DNA of 64,000 bases from Trichocladium uniseriatum. Lineage: Eukaryota > Ascomycota > Sordariomycetes > Sordariales > Chaetomiaceae. Of the stretch, positions 54,551 through 64,000 are shown in pieces. Position numbers and translations under genes: made by a program. The stretch's first letter is position 1. Every line of letters starts with the position of its first letter. The stretch lies in assembly GCA_017139535.1 (NCBI GenBank), contig WOUO01000038.1:62001-126000 (forward strand), in the 5' to 3' direction. The notes beneath the pieces are model-generated. The model saw nothing but the letters and a program-made list of their open reading frames with translations. It did no database searches and had not been told where the DNA came from.

Positions 54551-57500
54551 CTACCTCCTCACACTGCTAGCAACACTGCTCATAGTATCACTAATCTTGC
54601 TGCCCACTCCGCCAAGCCACTTGGGCATTGTCAGCGTCATGCGAACCCGGCCCTCGACCGCCATGTTGATGAGTCCAATAACAGCAAACGCCGTGCTACC
54701 AATCGCACGGAACACAGCTAGGCCGGCGACTGACCACAGGATAAACCGCAGATAAAAGTTATCACCAATCGAGCTGCCGCCATACGCCTCGCTGACAGCC
54801 ATGGCGAGCGTGGCATTGGCAATCAGCCACGTAAGCACCATGTAGGTGCGCACGCTCTTGTAATAGTCCTGCTGCAGCTGCTCCTCAGAGGTAGGCGGCT
54901 GGGGCACCTCGATGCGGTCGCGCAGGTTGCGGAGGGCCTCGTCGTAGCCCGAGTCAATATCAAGCTGCTCGCTGGGCATCTCGAGCTCGACGGTGCTGCC
55001 GTGACCGATGGCGCCGCCGAGGTCCGTCCGCATGACGTTGTCGCCCTTGGTACCCCACGTCACGTCGTGCGTGTTGCAAAACGCGTAGATCTGGAGCGTG
55101 CAGATGTAGCTGGGGAGCAGAATCATATACTGCGCCAGCGAGGTAAACATGTGCCACGGGTCGAGGTACAGGAATGACATGAGGAAGTATAGGCCGATGG
55201 TCGAGACGGTCGAGACGATCAGATTGGTGAAGACGTTGTTACCGAGTGTCAGGTCCGGATTGTTCCGTTGTTGCAGCTGCCGCACCACTATGTAGACACA
55301 CGCAAAGGACGTCCAGGCCATGATGATGGCGTAAATGATCATCGAGGCCAGGTACATTTTCTTGGCGCCCTGCGGCCGGTTACCGAGCGAGAGGATGAAT
55401 TGAGTCGAGATGAGGAGGACGCAGACGTAGCGGAGAATCGTAAAGATGTAGAGACAGGCCTTGTTTCCAAACGGATCCACCGTCGGGTCCGCCAGCCCGC
55501 CGGCGATGAAGTAAAAGGTCAGGTAGAAGTTGGCCAGAGAGAAGTACGTGAAGAGGAGCTGGATGAACTGGTACACAAACTCGATGTGCAGCAGGATCTT
55601 GCGGGCGAGGGTGTGGTCCGTCTGCCAGATCTGCCTGAAGTGGACCAGCGAGTAGACAGCTGCAAAGAAGGCGCCGTTGAGCCAGCGGCGACGCTGTGAG
55701 ACAAACTCGGGCACGGTGTCTGCTACTGTTAGCAACGAACGAAGATACTCTTTCATGGAAAAAAAACTTACCAGGCACGTCAGTCTCACCCGTGCACCCC
55801 CTGACATACTTCAACACCCATCTCTCGTCTCGTTTGGCCACCAACTCCCAACAGAGAATGCGGTCCTCTGCGAGGTACATGTTTGCCGTAAAGACGTCGG
55901 CATGCTGGCCATGCAGCGTCTCGCCCTTGAAATACTGGCTGAGGGGGCCGTGGCCAGTCTCGTCGTTCTGCAGGGCGTGGTAGCGGTAGGCGCTCAAAGC
56001 ACCAGGCAACACCGTGATATACCCGAAAACACTCTCGAGCGGCTTGTCGAGGATATTCGACAGCTTGTACTCAAAGTTCTGCGAGGCCACAAGCGGGTTG
56101 AGGAGGTTCTTTCCCCACTTGCCCTTCATAGCGATAATCTCTCCGCAAGCGCCGGCCACGTTGGAGTCGGTGTCGAACGCCTTCCAGAGATGGTACAGTG
56201 CCGTACCCGAGGGTCGCGTGCCGACGTCAAGCAAGATGCACACGTTCGGGTTGAGCGCCTTGCCAAAAGCATTGAAGCACCAGCGGTGCGAGTTGAGCTT
56301 CTTTTGGTTCTTCTCCTTGAGACAGAAAATCATCTGGCAGGGCACGATGCCCTTCTCGGCTCCCTTGAACTTGAGATCCGCGTCGAGAGACACCTGCGTC
56401 GTGTATTCGTACACATGCGCCTGCACAGCCTTTTGGTTGACGTAGTTCTTGGCGATGCCGTGCTGGTAGACGCCCATAGCGGCCAGCGCGTCGAGCGTGC
56501 GCGGGTGAATCTTCTCGCGACCGTCCGACACGATGCACACGACAATCTTTTGCCAGCCAAACTCTCCCCAGGTCCTGCTCTTGTTGCGGCTGCAGAAGTG
56601 GCTGATGTTCTTCATGACGGCGTGCATAGTCCTCGTAAAACCGTACTCGTCCTCGTTGTACATGGTAATGCAGATGAACAGTTCCGTCTCGCGTGCCGTC
56701 TTGCCAATGTTCTGGCGCAGTTTGTAGCCTCTTTCAACAAAGTCGTCCGGGTCACAGGTCACGGCCGTGTAGCGCATGTGGGTAAACTCGATCTCATTCC
56801 GGCGGGGAAGGAAGCTGTAGAGAATTGTCGGGATCTTGCACTCGAGAACCAGCTCGCCGTTGATCAGCTGCACCTCCCTCCTGCTCATCTGCGGTGCGCG
56901 CACGCCACGACGCTCTTGCTTTCCCTCGGGCGCAGGGCCGTAGCGCTCCGTCTTCTCGTCATACGATGCCTCGCTCGACTCTTCGCTCAGCGTTACCTGC
57001 GACGGCGCGTACGAATCGTGGTGGTATCTGCTGTCGCCAAGGTCCGAGCCGGGCGCAAAAACATCGTCGTCGTCGGCCAGCGGAATGCTCACCGTGACAT
57101 CGTCCGCAAACGACTGGGTCGAGCCTCGTGCGCCGGCGCCGCTCGAAAATAGGGGTGCAGGAGGTAGCGGTCGTCTCGGACTACCGCCGTAGGTCGAAGC
57201 GGGTGTGCCCGGTCTGGGACTCCCGTTGATATCTGCGGGCTCAAATCGCATGCTCAGGGGAGGCGGACGGCCGTACTCGGAAGAGGTCCGTGAGGGTGTC
57301 CATGGTCGATGTGGCGACGAGCCATCCACGGATGGGTTGTAGCGGTAGGACGATTCGGGAGGGGGCATGTGCGGCGGGTCGAGGATCGAGGATTGGCGAG
57401 AATCAATCGAAGGCTCATAGTTTCGCCGTGTGTGGCCCCTGTTATTGTTCTGCTGTGAGCTCATGCTGGGCTTGGGCGTCAATTCTCTCTCCTTGGGAGA

Positions 57501-58022
57501 TTCCGATTCGCATCGTGCCTGGTACCGCGACATCTTCCTCGAGGATGGTCCCTCTGGAATCACCGGCAGGCTCTCTGCAATCTTCGCAGCGGCGATTTTC
57601 TCCAACTGTTTCCTCCGCTGCAGCCTCATTGTCGAGGGGGTGCCGGTTGACTTGACCTCGGCCATGTTCTCTGCTTGCACCAGCCTCCGCCGCGGGCCCG
57701 TTGGAACTGAGGCACCGGCAGAAGCGTCGTCTCTAGTGCTGGGCGGCAATACCTTTGCTGGTATTGGCTTGACAACTCCAGCAACCTCAGGCGGCACTGA
57801 CCCCGGAGGTAGGTGGATTGTTGAGAGTGAAAGGGGGGCAAGAATAGAAACGTTGGGGGGAACATACGACCGCGAGTCAAAGGGGTCCTCCATCGACGTC
57901 AGCAGGCGCACGGCTGAGCCATGGCCCGGCGTTCCAGTGGGCGTCGAGTCGTCAACATCGTCGTAGGGAGGGAGCATGTACCCAGGCGGCGGCGGCCGCG
58001 AGGACGAGTGTCGGTCATCCAT
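54551..58022 (-). CDS. Class III chitin synthase
   Basis: A main exon (58022–55772) and a second exon (55719–54551; 52-nt intron) give up to 1139 residues. The catalytic core is a division 1 family GT2 enzyme: FLPRRNEIEFTHMRYTAVTC, DADLKFKG, YLAEDRILCWELV and QRRRWLNG, followed by a C-terminal set of membrane helices. The TILYSFLPRRNEIEFTHMRY variant is the class III signature, a class limited to filamentous fungi. These enzymes extend beta-1,4-GlcNAc chains at hyphal tips. The N-terminal region before the core is about 225 residues longer than in typical class III enzymes; a GTATGT donor at 57863 with an in-frame AG at 57735 may mark a further 129-nt intron. Exact N-terminus uncertain. Confidence 0.95.
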
Positions 58023-58765
58023 AATAGTTACGTCGGTGGCGGCGTTGGCGACAATGTCCCGGTGTGTGTCTCTTGGGACACGGGCACAGCTTGGCGACTG
58101 CCAGAAGAGTTGGAATGCGCCGATAAACTATTGCGGTTATCGCGTTGTCTGCAAGGGAGGGGTTTCGTGAATTGGAATGGAAAAGGTCGCGTGGAATTCG
58201 AGGGGAAACCAGTGAAAGTGGTGGACCTGGCTCTTCTCCCGCTGGAGACGAAAAGCGACGGTTTGGCAAATCAGCAGATCGTGGAGACCATAACCTGGAA
58301 GAAGTGGAATGCGATGCAATAATCGGGTGGCAGGTGCCTGGGGGTGTTCCTTCCCGGTCCCTTCCCATTGGAATGTTTTAGTTCCGAGCTGCCCGTCATG
58401 TTGTCAGGGGCAACGCGCACGACCCTGCATGGAGCCACCTCCGACCCACCTCCATCCCACCAAGCCCCCAACGTCAGCGTCGATCAGTTTGGCAGGGATA
58501 CGTCTCCCAAAAACATGGGGAAAGAGTTCGAGCGTGTCGCACAGCAGACAAGACATGGTACCACGAAGCATCGAAGTATTCCGTACAATGCCTGGCAATT
58601 TTGTCTAAACAACTTCATTCTGTACGCAACACGAAAAATACAAGGAAATGGCTGTATGCAGCCGATTTTCAACGCCCAAAATGATTCCACGCTGAGCATG
58701 CATGCGCCCGCACCAAAATATTTACAAAACCCCCCACCGTCACACACCGTCTGCACTCAGCCACT
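58023..58765. other. Intergenic region
   Basis: Promoter of the chitin synthase gene and 3' flank of the sulfite reductase gene. ORFs here lack motifs. Nothing else is seen. Confidence 0.6.
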
Positions 58766-61700
58766 TTACTCCTCATCCGACTCTTCCTCGGCAACCTGTG
58801 ACATGTCAATTAGCAGTCGAACACACAACAACACTTAGAAAAGATAACTCACCCCCTCGTGGAAGTTCCGACCGTCGGTTGTGGCCTTGATGATGCCCGC
58901 GCGAATGGTCCAGTCACCAAACCGCTCGCCCTCCTCGCGCTCCGCAGCATACCGCTTGAGCATCGGCTTCAGGATGGCGAGAATCTCATCCTCCTTGATG
59001 CTCGACCGGTACAGCTTGTTCAGCCGCTGGCCGTGGTAGCCACCGCCAAGATACATGTTGTACGCGCCATACGCCTTGCCGACAAACGCGATTTCGGCGA
59101 GCCACGGGCGCGCACAGCCGTTGGGGCAGCCCGTCATGCGCATGACGATCGAGTCCTGCCGCAGGCCGGCCTCTTCAATGACACCCTCGAGCTTGGTGAT
59201 CAGCACGGGCAGGTACCGCTCACTCTCGGCCATGGCCAGGCCGCAGGTCGGGAAGGCGACGCAGGCCGACGAGCTGAGACGCAGAGCCGAGAAGTGGAGG
59301 TTGTCGAGCTTGTACTCGGCCATGAGCGCCTTCATGGCCGGCACGTCCTCGTCGGCCACGTTGCTGAGGATCAGGTGCTGGTTGGCGGTCAGGCGGAACT
59401 CGCCCTTGTGCACCTTGGCGATCTCGCGGAGGCCGGTCTTCATGCGGAACTCGGGAGTGTCCTCGATGCGACCGTTCTCAATGAAGAAGGTGAAGTGGTT
59501 CAGGCCAGTCTCGTCCTTGATCCAGCCAAACGTGTCGACGTTGCTGTCAAAGTGGAAGGCCCGCGCCGGCTCAAACTGCTGGCCCCAGTACTCCTCGACC
59601 TTGGTCCTGAAGACATCGACACCGAGGTCGTCAATGGTGTACTTGAGACGCGCGTGCTTGCGGTTCTTGCGGTCGCCGTGGTCGCGCTGCACCAGCATGA
59701 CCTTCTCGCAGGCAATGTGAACATCCTCCGTCTTGACGAAGCCGAGCATCTTGCCCGTCTGCGGGTACGTCTTCTTGTTGTTGTGCGTGGCACCCATACC
59801 GCCACCAGCCAAGAGGTTGAAACCCTCGAGGTGGCCGTCGCTGCCCTTGATAGCAATGAGGCCAATGTCGTGGGCGTACACGTCGACATCGTTGTGCGGC
59901 GGGATGGCAATCGAGATCTTGAACTTGCGCGGCAGGTAGGTAGGGCCATACAGGGGCTCAAAGTCCTGCACCGCGTCACCAGCAATCTGTGTCTTCTTGT
60001 CGTCATCATCCGTGAGCCAGATCTCGTGGTACGCAGAGGTCGCCGGCAGCAGGTGGTCGCTGATCTTCTTGGAGCAGGCAAACACCTCGCGGTGGTACTT
60101 GGACTGCGAAGGAAGCGGGCTGCACATGACGTTACGGTTGACATCACCGCAGGCGGCCAGCGTGGTCATGAGCGCACGGTTGATGGCCTGCATGGCGGGC
60201 TTGAGCTTGCCCTTGACGATACCGTGGAACTGGAACGTCTGGCGAGTCGTGAGCTTCATGGTCTCGTTTCCGAGCTCGTTGCTGATGTCGTCCATCTGGA
60301 TCCACTGCTTGGCCGTCGAGATACCGCCGGGGAGTCTGCAACGGATCATGAACGAGTACGCCGGCTCAAGGCCCTGGGCCTTGCGCTCGTCGCGGATGTC
60401 ACGGTCGTCTTGCATGTACGTGCCGTGGAACTTGGTCAGCTGCGAGTTGTCGGCCGAGACGGCGCCCGTGGACGTGTCCTTGAGCTCCTCGGCAATGGTA
60501 CCGCGCAGATAGTTAGACTCGATCTTGATGTCCTCGTTTGTCCTCGGGGGCGGCTCATCCGGAAGACCCTCGACGTTGGCCACGCCAAGAGCCTCCCAGA
60601 GCTTGGGCTCCCATTCTTGGTAGCCAGTCTGGTATCCGTCCGGATCTTGGTCGTCGCCGAGACCGATCTCAGCCAACCGGGTCGCGCCAAAGTTGGCCAG
60701 TACCCTGTCCAAGTCCTTGCCGGGCTTGTTGTAGTACACCTTGTCTTCCTTCCGGGGCCAGTAGTGGCTGTCTCCCAGCGCCATGACGGAGTACCTGACA
60801 CCAGCCAGGTCGAGCTCGGTGCTGTCCTTGATGGCGTCCCAGAACGGCTTGCCGTTTTGCGGGAACTCACCCTGACCGGCGGTGGACGTGACAATGACGA
60901 TGTTCTCCTCATTCGGCAGGTCCTCAACCGGGTAGTCCTCCATGGCCATGACAATCGTCTTGAGGCCACGGGCCCTGCCCCTGGTACCCAAACGCTTCGC
61001 CACAGACTGTGCGTTGCCATTGTCCGAGCCATAGAGGATAGTGAGCGGAGCACCAAACAGGCCCTCAAGCAGCTGGTTGTACGCATCCTTGGCCCGCCTC
61101 TTTTGCTGCGCCCGGATCTCGGTTCCAAAGTCCTCGGAGAGCGCAGCGCCAAACTGCGGCTGGCTTCTCATCAGTTGTGTGAGACGGTTGTCCCTGTCGA
61201 GGAACTCCTTCAGTTCCTTCTTGATCCGCTCGGAATCCAGAGAGAAGTTGGGCTCGCCCTTCTTCTCGTTCTCCGGGTTCCAGCGGTAGAGGGGCCAGTA
61301 GCCAAGGTCGACGGCCTTCTTGGTCTCCTGAAGGACGGTCAACGGCGAGTCGTGCTCACCAAAGTAGGGAAGGTAGGCGAGGACGATCGAAGGACCATTG
61401 AACTTGTCCGCCTCATCCATGGCCTGAAGGACCTGCGTGTAGGAGCTGTAGACAGCCGTCGAGGCGACATAGGCGTTTCCAAAGTTCATAGCGTAGAGGC
61501 CAATGTCCTTCTTGCGCCGGTTCGCGTCAGCCGCGGCCCGTTCCGAGTAAGGGGTCGAGTCGATGATGAGCAGGTTGACGTTCTCTCCCGAAGCCAGGAC
61601 GTGGTGGACACCCGAGTTGCCAAGGTCGTATGCCCAGGCATCGGATCCAACAAGCCACAGGGACTGCTTACGGAAGAAGTGCTTGTTCTCGAGCAGAGAC

Positions 61701-63640
61701 TTGGACAGGGTCGAGTTGTCGAGGGAGAGCGTGGAAACAACGTCCTCAGCAGCCTCCTCAGACTTCTTGACGTCCTCAGCGTTGGCCGCCCACCTCGCCA
61801 GCGCCCTCTTGGGCACTTCGGTCAGGAACTGGCCCGTGCTGGCAGCCTCCTTGGCCTCGGCGACAAACTTTTGCTTCCGCTCCTTTCTCGCGAGGAGAGA
61901 ACCAAAGCCGTATTCGGGCGTGGCAGAAACCGTGCTAGAGATGCCGGCATTGTCCGACTCGAGCGAGTTGGCGACGAACGCCCTGGTACCAAAGAGCTGG
62001 TCAAGGATCTTGGTGTAGGCAGTCTCGACCTTGGGCTTCTCCAGACCGTACTCGGACGGCTGCTGCGGGGCTTCCCGCTCGCCCACCTCCAAGTTCTGGA
62101 CCGGCTTGTCAGAGGCCAGGTTCTGGAAGACGCCACGGAGAGCCTGGCCAACCGTCTCCTTGGAGATGTAGCCCAGCTGGTGACCAACAACCGTCTCGAC
62201 ACCACCAACGGCGCTCTTGACCGAAGTCAGGACATCGATCAGGACAGGGCCCCACTTTGTTGTCTTCCTCGAGACCTGCTCGAGGACGGCAATCCTCTTC
62301 ACCGACTTGGGGATGGCATCGAGCAACTTTGCGCCAAGCCACGGCCGGTATAACCTGGGGATGAGCAACCCGGCATTTGCAAAGGTGTCATCGGCCTGGG
62401 CGTTGGCGATGGCATCTGAGAAGAGAGTTACATGAGACCCAAAGAGGAACAGGCAGTTCTCGGCCTTGGCAGACCCCCTGAACTCGAAGGGGGCATACTG
62501 CCTCCCGACGAGGTCACTGAGCTGTGACCAGATCGAGGTCACGTATCTGTAAATGTGTTCGGATGTGACGAGGGGCGCCGTGGGCTCGATGGTAGTGGCG
62601 GCTGAGGCGATAGGAGGGGTGCTGGTTGCACTCTGCTGGCTGGACTTGATAGATGACTGGGAGGTGATGGTTGGGGATGCAACTCCGGCCTCGCTCAGGG
62701 ACACGTTGTTGACCGCAATGGCCCCCGATGCCAGGGGCTCGGACTGCTCGGCGACAACCGCGACACGGCCATCGTCGGCATAGATTGTCGAGCCAGAAAT
62801 GGGGGCTGACTGAAACCTCCGCACGTTATCCAGGTTCAGGATGCTGCGGACAACATTGACGTTTGCAATGTCAATCGCCTCATCATCTGTGCTCGAGGTT
62901 GGGTCGAAGAAGTGGATAACGCCCTTGCCGGAGCGAATGGCCAGGGCATGGGCCGTCAGGGCAATGTCATGGGCCTCCTGCAATGTCCACGACTGCAGGA
63001 AAGTCCATCCCGAATTCCGGATCGAGGTGATGGCCGAGTAGTCGGGGAAAGTCTTGGGGCTGAGAGCAACGTGGATGACCACGGGCAGGTTTGCGAGCTT
63101 GTAGAGGTGCGCAACCGAGGGCAGCAGCACAGCTGACGTCGTCGTGACCGAGACCAGGCGGCCAGAGCGGATGGGGGAGAAGACTGAGAGCAGAGGGTCG
63201 GTGTTGTGCCTCACGGACTGGATCTCGGGCACGGCATCGCTGGTGTTTGCAACCAAGCTCGGCTGCTTCTGAGCCGCGAGCTTCTTCAGATGAGTCGAGA
63301 ACTCCGAATCGGAGGACAGCGACGGCTGCACAGAGACTACGACATCGCTCGCAAGGTATGCGATTGAGGCGACTGCATTGGCCAACGGTTAGCTGGGCAC
63401 AAATACGGGAGGTGCATTCTGTGTAGATTCTCTCTTTTTTTTTTTTCTTTTTTTTTTCTGAGGCCAATCGAATGCCTTCCATTGAAAGCAGTGAGACAGG
63501 CAAAAGTGATCAATGACAATTGGCGACTGCGCCGATTGCGCTCATGGCGGGGCAGAGAGAAGGAGCAATGTCTGGGGAGCGGGGCATGACTGGCTGCACT
63601 TACCGGCCTCTTCGGGCGTCCTGAGCTTGACTTCTGCCAT
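58766..63640 (-). CDS. MET5: Sulfite reductase (NADPH) hemoprotein beta subunit
   Basis: Three exons (63640–63604, 63372–58853, 58795–58766; introns 231 and 57 nt) give 1528 residues. An N-terminal pyruvate-oxidoreductase-like region (residues ~1–700) is followed by a flavodoxin domain near 785 (LTILYGSDNGNAQ, TSTAGQGEFPQNG). The ferredoxin-nitrite/sulfite reductase repeats follow, with the siroheme/4Fe-4S cysteines in ACVAFPTCG near 1384 and TGCPNGCARPW near 1427. The enzyme reduces sulfite to sulfide in sulfur assimilation. The last exon adds only ten codons (VAEEESDEE and stop). Intron 1 has a T-rich tract at 63431–63460. The symbol follows yeast MET5/ECM17. Confidence 0.96.
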
Positions 63641-64000
63641 CGCCGAATCTTGATGACTCGGAGCAGAAATGGTGGGTTGACGGAGGGGAAAGCAGCAATC
63701 GCAAGAACAGCCCGTTTTTCAACCCTCCCACGACGCAGACTCTTTATGTAGGTTCCAGAACTCGAGGCGCGTCAATCAAAGTGCCTATATCGGCCCCGCA
63801 GCCCGTCCCAAATTTGTCTTGATGGCAGGCGGCTGCTTAAGGTGAGCGATTGCGTGATCGCCCTAGCGCAGAACATCCCGGGTCTTGCCCAGAAACCCCA
63901 GGAAGATCCAGCGAATTGCGCGCGGGGGATTTCAATGTCGCTTTGTCATGGATGCTTCGTCTTCCCTCTGCCGGCTCGCAGGAGCTCGTTCGGCATTGCG
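63641..64000. other. Promoter region of the sulfite reductase gene
   Basis: Nothing else is seen up to the window edge. Confidence 0.6.

Noticed and set aside
55677..57152. 491-codon plus-strand ORF
   Set aside because: Antisense shadow of the chitin synthase gene.
58859..62353. 1164-codon plus-strand ORF
   Set aside because: Antisense shadow of the sulfite reductase gene; its composition is that of reverse-complemented codons.

Overview
This 64 kb window is nuclear DNA of a filamentous ascomycete. The coding genes are broken by short GT–AG introns, mostly 46–140 nt, many with a clear branch point near the 3' end. Gene content includes a class III chitin synthase, Pth11/SAT4-type and other multi-pass membrane proteins, GPI-anchored wall proteins and a tRNA-Leu with an intron. 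The GC-rich coding bias and the scattered TAGGTA-type strings between genes fit a Sordariomycete, perhaps one close to Chaetomiaceae; that placement is inference.

Layout. 0.5–5 kb: a BCS1-type AAA ATPase, a small CxxCxGxG zinc-ribbon protein with an apparent frameshift just after its ATG, and a vacuolar TRP channel (YVC1). 6–18 kb: tRNA-Leu(AAG), an O-methyltransferase, a SAT4/rhodopsin-like membrane protein, an EXPERA/TMEM97 protein, a type I membrane glycoprotein, a GH128 wall protein whose predicted acid/base Glu is Gln, a PLDc_N-type small membrane protein and a 7-TM orphan. 19–24 kb: a RING-like protein, a helical-domain plus LMW-phosphatase-like protein lacking the catalytic Cys, and an acidic serine-rich nuclear-type protein. 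26–33 kb: a gene-poor tract with a small family of secreted cystine-knot-like proteins, with an F-box-like gene inside it. 33.5–64 kb: mainly housekeeping genes (kinesin-6, tandem ABC ATPase, UMP1, prenylated ubiquitin-like protein, AP-1 beta, EMC4, MARVEL-like protein, class III chitin synthase, sulfite reductase beta), with a few small unknown genes between them.

The most notable region is 26–33 kb. Four minus-strand loci share the same signal-peptide frame. Three of them share a six-cysteine knottin spacing and a conserved intron at or after the stop codon. Only one copy keeps both an ATG and the cysteine core: two have intact reading frames but no ATG (GTG and AAG at the aligned position), and one keeps the ATG but lacks the cysteines. 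A palindromic CGG-N5-CCG element, of the kind bound by Zn(II)2Cys6 regulators, lies about 100–200 bp upstream of the TATA box of three of them, and a further copy lies upstream of an orphan ORF. This looks like a birth-and-death family of secreted peptides under a shared regulator.

No biosynthetic cluster, transposon, CRISPR or rRNA was seen. Exon boundaries were worked out by hand from splice consensus and frame continuity; untranslated ends are not defined.
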